A DNA stretch of 64,000 bases from UBA1366 sp047602575. GTDB lineage: Bacteria > Bacillota > Clostridia > Oscillospirales > Ruminococcaceae. The stretch spans positions 248,001 through 312,000 of the forward strand of contig JASGGY010000003.1 of assembly GCA_047602575.1 (NCBI GenBank). The letters are read 5' to 3'. Made by a program: the position numbers and the translations under genes. The notes under the pieces are model-generated. The model saw only the letters and a program-made list of their open reading frames with translations, made no database searches and was not told the origin of the DNA. Position 1 is the first letter of the stretch; every line of letters starts with the position of its first letter. This document shows, one piece after another, positions 18,715 through 27,619 of this stretch.

Positions 18715-20189
18715 CAATTGCCCTCCCCGTCGGTTAAGCCGGCTTTCGCGAGATTCTTGGTGTGTTGTGCCAGCGTTTTTGCGAAATAGGTTTTCTTGGT
18801 CGAGAGGTTCGAGCAGAAGTAGAGATAATCCGTGTCGGGTGCGTTTAAAACGGCATTGATTGCGTCAAGACCGGGGTTTCCCACAGGTCCCGCAGGCAAG
18901 CCCTCGCAGACATAGGTGTCGTAAACATCTTTATACAAATCGGTATCCGTCGCCGCGTCCGCCGCTTTGTCAATCACTTCGCTGACGTAATTGTCGGTCG
19001 CGTCGGATTGCAGCTTCGGGAAATGATCCGGATCGTCCAGACGATTGAGGAACACCGACGCAACCTTGGGCATATCCGCGGCTTTTCCGGCTTCCAGCTC
19101 AACCATCGAGGCGAGGGTCATGGTTTCCTCGAGCGTCAAGCCGCGTTGCTTGGCTTGATCCAGCATGGCATCAGTAAATTTGCTCTGGAAATTCTCGCGG
19201 ATGGTGCGTACGACGTTTTCGGCGGTGTCGTTGAGATAGAAGTTGTACGTATCCGGGAAACAGTAGCCCTCCATCGCGTAGAAGCGGTCGCTGTCGGGCG
19301 TGATTTCGCTTTCAAAATCAAAGTTGAAATTCCGGTTGAACTGATAGAGGAAATCCGACGCGTCGCACACGTCTTTTTCTTCCAGCAGCTGTGCGACGGT
19401 GTATAAATCCACGCCCTCCTTGATGGTCACGGACACGGTGTCACGATTTTCGCGCTGCTTGCATAAAAGGTCGATCATCGCGGAATAGCTCATGTTTGCC
19501 TGCAGCGTGATGTCGCCGGGCTGGAAGCTTCCGCCGGCGTGCTTGAGCCGGACGATGACCTTGAACATGGTTTTGTTGGAAATCAGGTTTTTGTCCACCA
19601 GCAGATCGGCGATCTCGTCCGTGGACATACCGGAATTGACGTAAAACGACATTTCGGAGCCGGACTTGCTGATGCCGAGATATTCCATGCCCAGCTTAAT
19701 GCCGCTCAGGGCGATGCCGAAGGAGATGGTGATGATGAGCGCCGCGATGATAACGCCGGTGAAAATCGAGCGGTTGACCGCAGATTTTTTCGGCTTTGCG
19801 CCTTTTTTACCGGAAGGCTTTTCCGCGCGGGGCAGTGCTTTTTTTGCGGGCTTGCGCTTGGGCGGTTTTTTGACGGCGCTGTATTTTTCGCGGTCTGTTT
19901 TCGCGCCGAAATGCGCTTTTAGGTCGGGAATGCGCACCTCGCCTGTGTCCGATTCTTCGATCGGCGGCTGCTCCGCGGTCGGCGAAAAGCGCATGGTGCG
20001 CTCGTTCAGATCCGCTTCCGGCGCAGGCTCTCCCGCAGCTTCCGCTTCGTTACCGGAAAGCGCTTCCGTTTCCGCAGCACTTTCCTCCGCCGGCTCAGCC
20101 GGAGGCGGCGCGGGAAGGTCACTGCCCTGCTCGCGTTTTTGTTTGTAAAGCTCAAGGATCTTTTCCAGATCCGCATCCTTGTCCGCCAT
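18714..20189 (-). CDS. mltG: Endolytic murein transglycosylase MltG
   Basis: 491 aa. A long cytoplasmic N terminus (about 130 residues, Pro/Glu-rich then Lys-rich) precedes one transmembrane helix (about 140-165). The YceG domain follows with the catalytic Glu in LASMVELEAG and the SVFLNRL motif. Cleaves nascent glycan strands at the outer membrane face. The ATG at 20189 is chosen for GGGAGG at 6 nt. The disordered N terminus is longer than in E. coli but usual in Firmicutes. Confidence 0.94.
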   Translation of the reverse strand: MADKDADLEKILELYKQKREQGSDLPAPPPAEPAEESAAETEALSGNEAEAAGEPAPEADLNERTMRFSPTAEQPPIEESDTGEVRIPDLKAHFGAKTDREKYSAVKKPPKRKPAKKALPRAEKPSGKKGAKPKKSAVNRSIFTGVIIAALIITISFGIALSGIKLGMEYLGISKSGSEMSFYVNSGMSTDEIADLLVDKNLISNKTMFKVIVRLKHAGGSFQPGDITLQANMSYSAMIDLLCKQRENRDTVSVTIKEGVDLYTVAQLLEEKDVCDASDFLYQFNRNFNFDFESEITPDSDRFYAMEGYCFPDTYNFYLNDTAENVVRTIRENFQSKFTDAMLDQAKQRGLTLEETMTLASMVELEAGKAADMPKVASVFLNRLDDPDHFPKLQSDATDNYVSEVIDKAADAATDTDLYKDVYDTYVCEGLPAGPVGNPGLDAINAVLNAPDTDYLYFCSNLSTKKTYFAKTLAQHTKNLAKAGLTDGEGN

Positions 20190-20191
20190 GT

Positions 20192-20791
20192 CTATCCTCC
20201 CGCATCCTGACCGCACACAAAGGCGGTGGTTTTATAAATTCTATTCTCCGTCATAACCAAATCCACAGGAATATCGGTCGCTTCCGCGGGCAGCCGCTGT
20301 GCAAGACAAGCCGCATAGCAAGGCCCGATTTTCACGCCGCAAAACTCCGCCAGAAACCGGTCATAATAGCCTTTTCCGTAGCCGAGTCGGTTTCCGTTTT
20401 CATCAAAGGCTAGCCCCGGCACAATGCAGACCGCATCCCGCATGATTTCCGCCCGTTCGCAGGCGGCATCCGGCTCGCAAATGCCGAAGAAGCCCTGCGT
20501 AAGATCATTCATACGCGTGATTGTAAAAAAACGCATCGTGCCGTTTTTGTCCAGACAACGCGGCACGGCGACTTCTTTTCCCTGTTCCAGACAACGGGCG
20601 ATGAGCGCCAGCGTGTCCGGCTCGCCCTTGGCACTGACATAGGTCAGAACCTGCCCCGCCGCGCAAAACGCGGGAATTCCGAATAAGAACTCCAGCATCG
20701 CGGCACTCGCCCGCGCCTGTTCCTCCGCGGAAAGCGACGCGCGCAGCTTCAGAAAATGCGCCCGTAGCGCCTGTTTGCTTTCTATTTGCAT
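20192..20791 (-). CDS. 5-formyltetrahydrofolate cyclo-ligase
   Basis: 199 aa. Family features: an N-terminal basic helix (KQALRAHFLKLRASL), GKEVAVPRC, and the phosphate-binding NRLGYGKGYYDRFLAE. Converts 5-formyl-THF to 5,10-methenyl-THF using ATP. Its start overlaps the PfpI gene by 10 nt and its stop is 2 nt before mltG, so translation is coupled. Confidence 0.93.
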   Translation of the reverse strand: MQIESKQALRAHFLKLRASLSAEEQARASAAMLEFLFGIPAFCAAGQVLTYVSAKGEPDTLALIARCLEQGKEVAVPRCLDKNGTMRFFTITRMNDLTQGFFGICEPDAACERAEIMRDAVCIVPGLAFDENGNRLGYGKGYYDRFLAEFCGVKIGPCYAACLAQRLPAEATDIPVDLVMTENRIYKTTAFVCGQDAGG

Positions 20792-21324
20792 TGCAGAGAA
20801 GCTTCCAGCAGATCCGCGCGCGCCTGTGAGGTCAGCAACGCCGCAAGCCTCAGCGAAAACGTCATTGCAGCGCCCGCGCCCTTTCCGGTCACAAACTTCC
20901 CGTCGGTTTCCACCAGCGCGTTTGTCACCTGCGCGCCCTCCAGACTTCCCTCAAAACCGGGGAAGCAGGTTGCGCGTCTGCCGCGGAGCAAGCCCTTATG
21001 CCCCAGTATCGACGGTGCGGCACAGATTGCCGCGATGAAAATGCCTTTTTCCGCGCAGAAATCAATCGCGCGCTGCACATCCGGATTTTTCTCAAGATTG
21101 AGCGTGCCGGGCATTCCGCCGGGCAGAACGATCATCTCCAGCGCATCGTCCAGCACGATTTCCTCCGCCGTCAGGTCGGTGACAACCGGTATGCCGTGAG
21201 AGGACCGCACGATGTTTGAACCGATGCCGACGGTTTTCACGTCCAACTCGCACCGCCGCAGCAGATCAACCGGCGTCAGCGCTTCGATTTCCTCCGTGCC
21301 GTTTGCGAAAAACACATAGATCAT
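20782..21324 (-). CDS. DJ-1/PfpI family protein
   Basis: 180 aa, DJ-1/ThiJ subfamily. An early Glu in ANGTEEIEA, LPGGMPG, and the nucleophile-elbow Cys in IAAICAAPSILG. No extra domains. Possible protein or nucleotide deglycase, chaperone or peptidase-like activity; the family is too broad for a substrate call. Sits between DUF2156 and cyclo-ligase genes in a housekeeping operon. Confidence 0.9.
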   Translation of the reverse strand: MIYVFFANGTEEIEALTPVDLLRRCELDVKTVGIGSNIVRSSHGIPVVTDLTAEEIVLDDALEMIVLPGGMPGTLNLEKNPDVQRAIDFCAEKGIFIAAICAAPSILGHKGLLRGRRATCFPGFEGSLEGAQVTNALVETDGKFVTGKGAGAAMTFSLRLAALLTSQARADLLEASLQCK

Positions 21325-21342
21325 CCGTCATCCTCCTCTTTG

Positions 21343-22239
21343 TTAAAAGCTTGCCGGAAACGACACGCGGTATTTTTCGTACAGCGTAATCGGGTTGTAG
21401 GACATTTTCGATTTGCGCAAGCCCTCGATCCCCAAGTCCTCCTCGCGGTTGATGTAGAGGAAGTCCTGCGCCTGCGCTTTGACAAACTCGTTGAACAACG
21501 TGGGGTACGCGCCCTGTATAGATGCGTCGGCTTTTTCGATATGAATAACAAAGGTGTTAGAATTGAGACGTTCACCGATGGTAAATCCCGCCAGTCCCCC
21601 CCTGCTGCGCAGCACACCGCCGATGAGACCCAGCTCATCAAAATACTCAAAAAAGGTGTTGATGGCAAATTGCTCCACTACACTGGAGTAATCATCATAC
21701 CCGTGGGCGCTGTTATAGCTTTGCGCCGCAAAGGAGATGCAATCAGCGAAATCCTTTGGTGTGAGCGCCTCAAAGCCCCATTCGTTTTTCTTGAAATTCG
21801 TGATGTGGTTACGCTTGGAGTGAAATTTCTTTCCCGCCAGTGCGGTCAGCTCATCGGTGCGGTAGATGTAGTCAAAGCTGTCGCGCTGCGGCTCGGCATG
21901 GATTTTCCGATCATAAATGCTGCGCAGAATCGCCAGCATTTCAGCATTGACTGTGGCAAACACCAGCGGCATCGAAAAGGTTGCGCTGTATGCCGCAAGC
22001 TCCGCAATCAGCTCCTCCAGATCCCCATCCCCTGCCGGAAACGTGAAAACCGGCTTGCCGTTATCGTCGTAATTACAGCTGATATAGAAATTCTTCCACC
22101 GTGTGACTTTGGTATTCTTGAGCCGCCGCCACGCGAAATTGTTGGCGAATGAATACTCACAGCCCATGTAGTCCGACAGCGCGAGCAGCTCGTCGATCCA
22201 GGGCTTGTCCGATATTTGTATTTCTTTGAAACTGAGCAT
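21343..22239 (-). CDS. DUF2156 (LPG-synthase C-terminal-like) protein
   Basis: 298 aa with a GNAT-like double fold as in the C-terminal domain of phosphatidylglycerol lysyltransferase. Recognisable segments: KKFHSKRNHITNFKKN, GGVLRSRGGLAGFTIGER, HIEKADASIQGAYPTLFNEF, INREEDLGIEGLRKSKMSYNP. There is no membrane domain, so it is a soluble stand-alone version, possibly an aminoacyl-tRNA-dependent transferase. Substrate unknown. Confidence 0.85.
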   Translation of the reverse strand: MLSFKEIQISDKPWIDELLALSDYMGCEYSFANNFAWRRLKNTKVTRWKNFYISCNYDDNGKPVFTFPAGDGDLEELIAELAAYSATFSMPLVFATVNAEMLAILRSIYDRKIHAEPQRDSFDYIYRTDELTALAGKKFHSKRNHITNFKKNEWGFEALTPKDFADCISFAAQSYNSAHGYDDYSSVVEQFAINTFFEYFDELGLIGGVLRSRGGLAGFTIGERLNSNTFVIHIEKADASIQGAYPTLFNEFVKAQAQDFLYINREEDLGIEGLRKSKMSYNPITLYEKYRVSFPASF

Positions 22240-22257
22240 GATGATTTCCTTTTTGCG

Positions 22258-22920
22258 TCAAAGTGCGACGCTCGTTTTTATAATTTTTAAAATGGTTTCC
22301 GTGATTTGCTCCACTGCAAGCGGCAAGCCGTTCTCCGCGCAGGGAATCACCGTCCAGCCGAACTTTTTCGCGGCATAGAGCGCCGCTTCCCGACATTGCG
22401 CCAGAAACGCGATGTCCGCTTCGTGGATATCTTTTTTGCCCTCGTCCCCCTGATAGCGCGCGGAGAGCAGCTTTTGTGACACTTCCACCGGCATATCAAG
22501 AAACAACACCAGTGTGGGCTTGGGCAGTGCCAGTTTTGTGTATTCATACTCCTCGAGCCAGTGCAGATACGCATCCCACTGTTCGCGCGCAAGCTTCACC
22601 ATCTGATAAATCGCATTGGAGGTGGTGTACCGCGCGGCAAGCACGGGCTTCCCCGCCAGATAATCCGCTTCCCAGAAAAGCTTGTAGCTCGCGTAACGGT
22701 CCACCGCGTAAAAGCTCGATGCGGCATATGCGTTCACTTCTGCGGCGTTTGCGGAAAATGCCCCGCTGAGGTACATTTTCACCAGCGACGACGACGGGCT
22801 GGTATAATCCGGAAAGCTGATCGGTTTCACGTCCAGCGCGGCGGAAAGGCGATCAAACTGCGTTGATTTCCCGCTTCCGTCCAGACCCTCCAGTACAATC
22901 AGCTGCGGCGTTGTGGGCAT
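22258..22920 (-). CDS. tmk: Thymidylate kinase
   Basis: 220 aa. P-loop LEGLDGSGKST, FPDYTSPSSSLVKMYLSG, the AVDRYASYK motif (Asp-Arg), and a C-terminal lid with LLSARYQGDEGKKDIHEAD. Phosphorylates dTMP. The start at 22920 is set by GGGAGG 9 nt upstream. Slightly divergent from canonical Tmk, so another deoxynucleoside-monophosphate kinase is possible. First gene of the tmk-to-U32 operon. Confidence 0.82.
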   Translation of the reverse strand: MPTTPQLIVLEGLDGSGKSTQFDRLSAALDVKPISFPDYTSPSSSLVKMYLSGAFSANAAEVNAYAASSFYAVDRYASYKLFWEADYLAGKPVLAARYTTSNAIYQMVKLAREQWDAYLHWLEEYEYTKLALPKPTLVLFLDMPVEVSQKLLSARYQGDEGKKDIHEADIAFLAQCREAALYAAKKFGWTVIPCAENGLPLAVEQITETILKIIKTSVAL

Positions 22921-23033
22921 ACGGCTTTCCTCCCGATGCTGCCGGCGCGGAAATTCCGCGCACAGCACTGTGATTGCGGCAAAAGAAAAGCACCCTTCGC
23001 CGGCACATATTCGTGTCACATCTTAACCATCTT

Positions 23034-23062
23034 ATTATATCACCTTAATTGCGCCGCGTCAA
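23034..23062 (-). promoter_or_regulatory. Promoter of the tmk operon
   Basis: Minus-strand TTGACG (23057-23062), 17 nt, TATAAT (23034-23039). The 5' leader to tmk is about 105 nt. Between this and the MITE (23063-23144) there is only an ACTGCGCG/CGCGCAGT hairpin near 23059-23086. Confidence 0.75.
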
Positions 23063-23144
23063 CTGCGCGCCGTGGTTTTTCGCGCAGTTCGAATAAAAAG
23101 CGGCAAAGCATCCGCTCCGCCGCCGTTGATTCGTGTGCCGACTG

Positions 23145-23321
23145 TAAGGCATCACCGCACAATTCGCGCCTACGGCTTGGCGCACATCTTGCTTGCATAA
23201 ATTCCGTCATTTTGCCCAAAAATCCTTTGCAAGGCGTCAGCCTTGCCGCAGTCTTTTTGAACAAACTGACGAAATTTCTGACTACGCAATCTGCGCACCA
23301 GAATTGTGCGGTGATGCCTTA
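23145..23321. mobile_element. Foldback MITE-like element, about 177 bp
   Basis: Perfect 21-bp terminal inverted repeats (23145-23165 and 23301-23321), starting TAAGGCATCACCGC and ending with its complement. The inner sequence continues as an imperfect inverted repeat to a central GCAAGGC-GTCA-GCCTTGC hairpin, so the whole element folds on itself. TA at each outer end would fit TA-target insertion as in IS630/Tc1-related MITEs (inference). No coding capacity. Its right end supplies the stop codon of the next gene. Confidence 0.75.
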
Positions 23322-24197
23322 ATAGAACCGATCTCGCTTTTTCTTAATGAAATATGCCGCCGCACCGCCGCCGAGCAGAACCACCGCGACAATGACAATG
23401 ATCACGCCGACGGGAAGCCCGTTGTCGGTTTCGGTGGTTGAAATCGCGATAGAATCGGCTTGGATGCCGACGTGCAGTTTGGTGTCAATGTTCTCGACTT
23501 TCGCCAGTGTGTTAAATCCGTCAACGTTCGCAAGAATAAGCGCTTTGTCGTCTTTGTCTTTGAGCGGTGTTTCGATGGTGATGTTGTCCACATACAGCAC
23601 ATCGCCGGAATAAGGCTGTAAGAACGGAACTTTTATCACAAAGGAAGTCCAGTCCGTCTTATCGTCAAGGGTCAGGATGGCGGGGAAAAACGCGCTTGCC
23701 GTGACGGAATTTGACACTTCAACCCGCATTTTTGTGGAGGAAACCGACTCATCCTCGTTAGAACCGTAAACGTAGCAGGTGTTCGACGCGATTTTATCAT
23801 AAATCGCATCATTGGGCTTGATGAACATGGAGATCGTGCAGCCCTTGAAGTTCTTGATACCGAAATCCGCGGCGTTGATCTGGATGCCCAGCGCCTGCTC
23901 CTCAGAGGTGGACGCGTCAATGGTTTGGGTCAAATTCGCCGTCAGCTTCAGGCACTGCGCCTGATACCGCACCTCGTCCTCGGTGGCAAGCTTCATTCCG
24001 GCGACGCTTTCGCCGTCGGCGGTGAGCTTGATATAATCCTGCCACTTATCCATATCAAAGGAAACAGTCGGTGCGCTTTTATCCGCGGTGAGCAATTTTT
24101 TGTCTGCTTTGAATTCCGCCGCGGATGCGCTGAGAACCGTTCCTGTGAGTAGGACGGCAGCACAGCAAACCGATAAAACAATGCGCAAGCATTTCAT
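23319..24197 (-). CDS. Membrane-anchored extracellular protein, unrecognised
   Basis: 292 aa: signal peptide (about 1-27), an ectodomain of about 225 residues and one C-terminal transmembrane helix (GVIIVIVAVVLLGGGAAAYF) followed by KKKRDRFY. The ectodomain is rich in short beta strands (SFDMDKWQDYIKL, LGIQINAADFG, DWTSFVIKVPFL, VLYVDNITIETPL), resembling a jelly-roll carbohydrate-binding module, but I do not recognise the family. The TAA stop is the first base triplet of the adjoining MITE end, so the original C terminus may have been longer. Consensus promoter at 24349-24377. Confidence 0.7.
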   Translation of the reverse strand: MKCLRIVLSVCCAAVLLTGTVLSASAAEFKADKKLLTADKSAPTVSFDMDKWQDYIKLTADGESVAGMKLATEDEVRYQAQCLKLTANLTQTIDASTSEEQALGIQINAADFGIKNFKGCTISMFIKPNDAIYDKIASNTCYVYGSNEDESVSSTKMRVEVSNSVTASAFFPAILTLDDKTDWTSFVIKVPFLQPYSGDVLYVDNITIETPLKDKDDKALILANVDGFNTLAKVENIDTKLHVGIQADSIAISTTETDNGLPVGVIIVIVAVVLLGGGAAAYFIKKKRDRFY

Positions 24198-24348
24198 TTT
24201 TTTGTATCAACCTTTCTCTTGACCGACTCCTGAGATTTCGCTGAAAAAACGAGGAACGCACCCGTTGAAAAACGCTTTCATGCGGTTTGCGCCATCGGTG
24301 TTGCGGGCGTTGATCCGATGATACCGTTATCATCAAATCTGCTTTTTT

Positions 24349-24377
24349 ATTATAGACCAGATTTGTGCGGTTGTCAA
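24349..24377 (-). promoter_or_regulatory. Consensus sigma-A promoter
   Basis: Minus-strand TTGACA (24372-24377), 17 nt, TATAAT (24349-24354). It gives a leader of about 145 nt before the surface-protein gene; small hairpins are present there but no riboswitch class was recognised. Confidence 0.85.
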
Positions 24378-24410
24378 GACAAAGCCTGTGTATAATTTTC
24401 GCGCCGCGCG

Positions 24411-25100
24411 TTATTTCCCCTCATAGCGATTCTTGAGCGTATCGAGCGCTTTTTTTTCGATCCGCGAAACATATGAGCGCGATATTTTCAGCTTCGCCGC
24501 AACCTCACGCTGGGTCATTGCGTGCTTTCCGAACAAGCCGTAGCGCATCTGGATAATCTGCCGCTCCCGCTCGGTGAGGCATTCTTCAATGAAGCCGTAG
24601 AGCTGCTCGGCACGCACCAGAAACTCAATGCGCGCGGGGATGTCCTCCTCGTCGGAGATGATGTCGATGAGGGTGAGCTGGTTGCCGTCCTTGTCGGTTT
24701 CGATCGGCTCGTCAAAATGCAGGTCGCCGCTGCTTTTCTTCTGCGCACGGAAGTGCATGAGGATTTCGTTTTCCACACATTTGCTGCCATAGGTCGCAAA
24801 GCGCGTGCCTTTTGTGCTGTCAAAGGTGGCGACGGCTTTGATCAAGCCGATGGTACCGATGGAAATTAGGTCGTCCTGATCGCGCGTGTTGGAATAATAT
24901 TTCTTAATAATATGCGCCACAAGCCGCAAGTTATGCTCAATGAGCTTGTTTTTCGCTTTTTCGTCGCCCTGCCGGAGCAGCTCAAAGCACTGGCGCTCCT
25001 CTTTTGCCGAAAGCGGCTTCGGAAACACGCTGCCCGTTTCAAAATGCAGCGCAAAATATAGCAGCTGACTGTACAGCGCTTCGATCAGTTTATCCAGCAT
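24411..25100 (-). CDS. sigK: RNA polymerase sporulation sigma factor SigK
   Basis: 229 aa. Short pro-region, region 2 with NLRLVAHIIKKYY, DLISIGTIGLIKAV and GTRFATYGSKCVENEILMHF, and region 4 with the helix-turn-helix TQREVAAKLKISRSYVSRIEKKAL. The FxTDKxGNxLTLIDI insertion is typical of SigK/SigE-type factors. Directs late mother-cell transcription in sporulation. The gene is uninterrupted, with no skin element. A CATAAACT box upstream could be a sporulation -10 but is weak. Confidence 0.92.
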   Translation of the reverse strand: MLDKLIEALYSQLLYFALHFETGSVFPKPLSAKEERQCFELLRQGDEKAKNKLIEHNLRLVAHIIKKYYSNTRDQDDLISIGTIGLIKAVATFDSTKGTRFATYGSKCVENEILMHFRAQKKSSGDLHFDEPIETDKDGNQLTLIDIISDEEDIPARIEFLVRAEQLYGFIEECLTERERQIIQMRYGLFGKHAMTQREVAAKLKISRSYVSRIEKKALDTLKNRYEGK

Positions 25101-25158
25101 ATCCCCTGCCCCCTCATTTGTCGTAAGACAGTTTATGCGGGGGATAACTTGGGCTATG

Positions 25159-27405
25159 TCACGGACGAGCGGCTTTTTCCGCGCAGAAAAGCCCGCGTGT
25201 CGATGTGCCGAAATAGAAAGTATCCGCGTTCTGGCTGTCGCCGCAGATCGACGAAATCACGCCGAACTTCTCATCATCGGCGTTTAAGCGCGTCCAGCTT
25301 CCGCCGGCGTTTTCCGTGCGCCAGATGCCGTAAGCGCCGTCCAATTCCGCGGCGGTATAAATCGCGTTGTTTTTGCCAAGACCGGCGGCGGATACGCAGC
25401 AGGTTTCCGGCGTGATTCGCCGCACGCGCACCGCGGCGCTGCGGGGTGAGAATTCCAGCACAAAGATGCCGGTCGGCGCAAACGCCAGCACTTTTCCGGC
25501 TTCAAACGGAAAAGCGGCGATGTCGCCTGTTCCGCGGCTGTCAACCAGCGCGAAATTGGTTTGCACAAACGCACCGACAAGTTCTGCGGGAAAGAAATTC
25601 CGCGCTTTGTCGCTGCTGACGAAAATCTGACCGTTCTCGCCGAAGGCATAAAAGCGGTCGGGGCGGACGCGGTCGGCAATGATTTTTGCGCTCCGAATCG
25701 CACCATGAAAGCCGATTGTTTCAAAACAGCCGTCCGCAAACCGCACCGCGCAGGCGGCGGGGAGGAATTTTCCGTCGGAAAGCCCCCATGCCGTGACCGA
25801 ACCGTCCGCGCTGATTGCGCACCAGCCGCCGTTGACATTCGGGCGGCGCATTTCCGCGCACAACCTGTCAAGCTCCGGCGAAAGCCCGTCTGGATAGCCC
25901 GCATGCATGAAGCTTTGGAAGCCGTCGTTTGTCAGCAGCAACCCGCCCTTTGTCGCGCCCGTCCAGTTTCCGCGCGCGCAGACAACGCCTACGCGCGGGT
26001 TTTGATCGGTAAAATCAACGCCTGTGCAGGTGATAAAGCGGTTTCCCGCCGCGTCGGAAAAGGAATTGCCGCACGCGGTATCCCCCGCTTTCACCGCAAA
26101 GCCGCCCAAATCGCCCACCAGATCGAGCAGCCGCACATCGCCCACCGGCGGGCTTTTTACCAGCACATGGACGGTTTCCTCGATGCCGTCGGAAAACGGC
26201 GCGATGCGCGCTTCGCCGCCGATGGCGCTTAATAGAAACACACCTGTTCCCGTGACGACGAGCGCTTTTTCCGGATCGTTTGGCAAAAACAGCACGCTGC
26301 TCATCCAGTGCAGCGGAATCCTGCCGCCGTTGTGTTCCGGCGCAAGGTACGGCACATCGCAGTCATAGCGGTCAAGCGCGCGGTCGGAGAAGATTTCGCG
26401 GAAAGCGCCGCCGGTTTGCGCGGATTCAGCGTTTTCGGATAGATAAAGCCGTTCGCCGCGCCCGCCGTAAGAAGCGCAGAGTACGCGCCCGCCCGCGCAG
26501 CTCACCCCGCCCAGCCCGAACGGCAAGCGACGCGCGGGGTTGTCGTCCGCAAAGCCGGCAAGCACCGGCGTGATGTCGGCTGCGGCGCAGGAAAAGCCGT
26601 CCGCCGTTTCGGTGAACACGTACCGCCAGAGCCGCCCGTCAAAGCCCCCGCCGTTGTCGCAGGCGAAATTGTTCCACCCGCCGAAGCTTTTTCCCGCGCC
26701 GGCGGAAAAACTCACATATGCGTTGTTTTCGTCAAAAGCGCAGCTGACGCCAACAAAACCGCTGTAAACGCTCCGCGCGTCCGCAACGGCTTCCGGAACC
26801 GGCAGCGGCGTAAAGCGTTCTCCGCCGTCGCAGGAGTAGAACAGCGCCGGCGCTCGTGTGTTACCGACCGCGCTCGTTTCCCCCGTCGCGGAAACGATGA
26901 GCAGACGCTTTGTCGGATGCGCGGCGACGAAGGTGAGGTCGTTCTCCGGAAAGCCAAGCCGCTCCCAGCTTTCGCCCTCGTTGGCGGAACGGAACAAGCC
27001 CTCGCCCTGCGATCCGAAAAACAGTGCGCCGTTCTGCGCGGCAAGGCGCTCGCCCGTTCCCCGTGCGGGGTGGTTGCCGTTGACCGTGAACGGCACGGGC
27101 AGCTCTGTGAAGCGTTCCCCCTCGTCGCACGAAATCAGCAGACACGACTGCCGCACATCCCCGCACACCGCATAGAACCCGCCGTCCGCCGCCGTGATCG
27201 CAAGCGGCTGGAAAACGTGCCGCCGCGCAGGACCGAATGCGTCAAGCAGCGGTTTCCACCGTGTGCCGTCGAGGCGGTATAGCCCGCCGATGTCCGTGCG
27301 CGCAAAGACCGTCCCGCGCGGGGAAGCCGCGAAGCCCGTGACGAATCCACCGCCGGGGATGGCGATATTTCTGTAAGTATATGAAACCGGTGTTGTGAAA
27401 TTCAT
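25159..27405 (-). CDS. GH74-like beta-propeller protein, no signal peptide
   Basis: 748 aa, two seven-bladed-propeller length. It follows the GH74 xyloglucanase pattern: RNIAIPGGGFVTGFAASP, VFARTDIGGLYR (catalytic Asp about 38), ARGTGERLAAQNGALFFGSQGEGLFRS in outline, and VGDLGGF holding the second catalytic Asp. Several Asp-box-like strands (SCDEGERFTEL, SANEGESWERL) occur. No secretion signal, so it would act inside the cell, perhaps on imported oligosaccharides. Endo-xyloglucanase activity is not assured. Promoter at 27432-27460. Confidence 0.8.
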   Translation of the reverse strand: MNFTTPVSYTYRNIAIPGGGFVTGFAASPRGTVFARTDIGGLYRLDGTRWKPLLDAFGPARRHVFQPLAITAADGGFYAVCGDVRQSCLLISCDEGERFTELPVPFTVNGNHPARGTGERLAAQNGALFFGSQGEGLFRSANEGESWERLGFPENDLTFVAAHPTKRLLIVSATGETSAVGNTRAPALFYSCDGGERFTPLPVPEAVADARSVYSGFVGVSCAFDENNAYVSFSAGAGKSFGGWNNFACDNGGGFDGRLWRYVFTETADGFSCAAADITPVLAGFADDNPARRLPFGLGGVSCAGGRVLCASYGGRGERLYLSENAESAQTGGAFREIFSDRALDRYDCDVPYLAPEHNGGRIPLHWMSSVLFLPNDPEKALVVTGTGVFLLSAIGGEARIAPFSDGIEETVHVLVKSPPVGDVRLLDLVGDLGGFAVKAGDTACGNSFSDAAGNRFITCTGVDFTDQNPRVGVVCARGNWTGATKGGLLLTNDGFQSFMHAGYPDGLSPELDRLCAEMRRPNVNGGWCAISADGSVTAWGLSDGKFLPAACAVRFADGCFETIGFHGAIRSAKIIADRVRPDRFYAFGENGQIFVSSDKARNFFPAELVGAFVQTNFALVDSRGTGDIAAFPFEAGKVLAFAPTGIFVLEFSPRSAAVRVRRITPETCCVSAAGLGKNNAIYTAAELDGAYGIWRTENAGGSWTRLNADDEKFGVISSICGDSQNADTFYFGTSTRGLFCAEKAARP

Positions 27406-27431
27406 ACGTCGATGCTCCTCTCGTTGTCTTA

Positions 27432-27460
27432 ATCATAGCAGATTATCGTGATGAATGCAA
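27432..27460 (-). promoter_or_regulatory. Promoter of the GH74-like gene
   Basis: Minus-strand TTGCAT (27455-27460), 17 nt, TATGAT (27432-27437), with GAGAGGAG before the ATG at 27405. Confidence 0.65.
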
Positions 27461-27554
27461 CTGATTTTCGCAGGGAATTTCTATAAATATTTTAAATGCG
27501 GGATTTTTGTGAAAAGCGATGGTGTTTCACCGAAAACTTTGTATAATATACCAC

Positions 27555-27584
27555 TTGCGCAGTGGGTGTGATTCCTGTTATACT
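27555..27584 (+). promoter_or_regulatory. Promoter of the PfkB kinase gene
   Basis: TTGCGC (27555-27560), 18 nt, extended -10 TGTTATACT (TATACT at 27579-27584). A second TATAAT at 27542-27547 lacks a good -35. Confidence 0.5.
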
Positions 27585-27619
27585 TGCTGTAAGAACGATT
27601 ACATAAAGGGGCGATTCAA

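Noticed and set aside
24198..24345. Cyclic-di-GMP riboswitch before the surface-protein gene
   Set aside because: A GCAAACC stretch is reminiscent, but the second conserved half and tetraloop receptor are not in place.
24411..25100. skin-type element interrupting sigK
   Set aside because: The sigK frame is continuous from start to stop.
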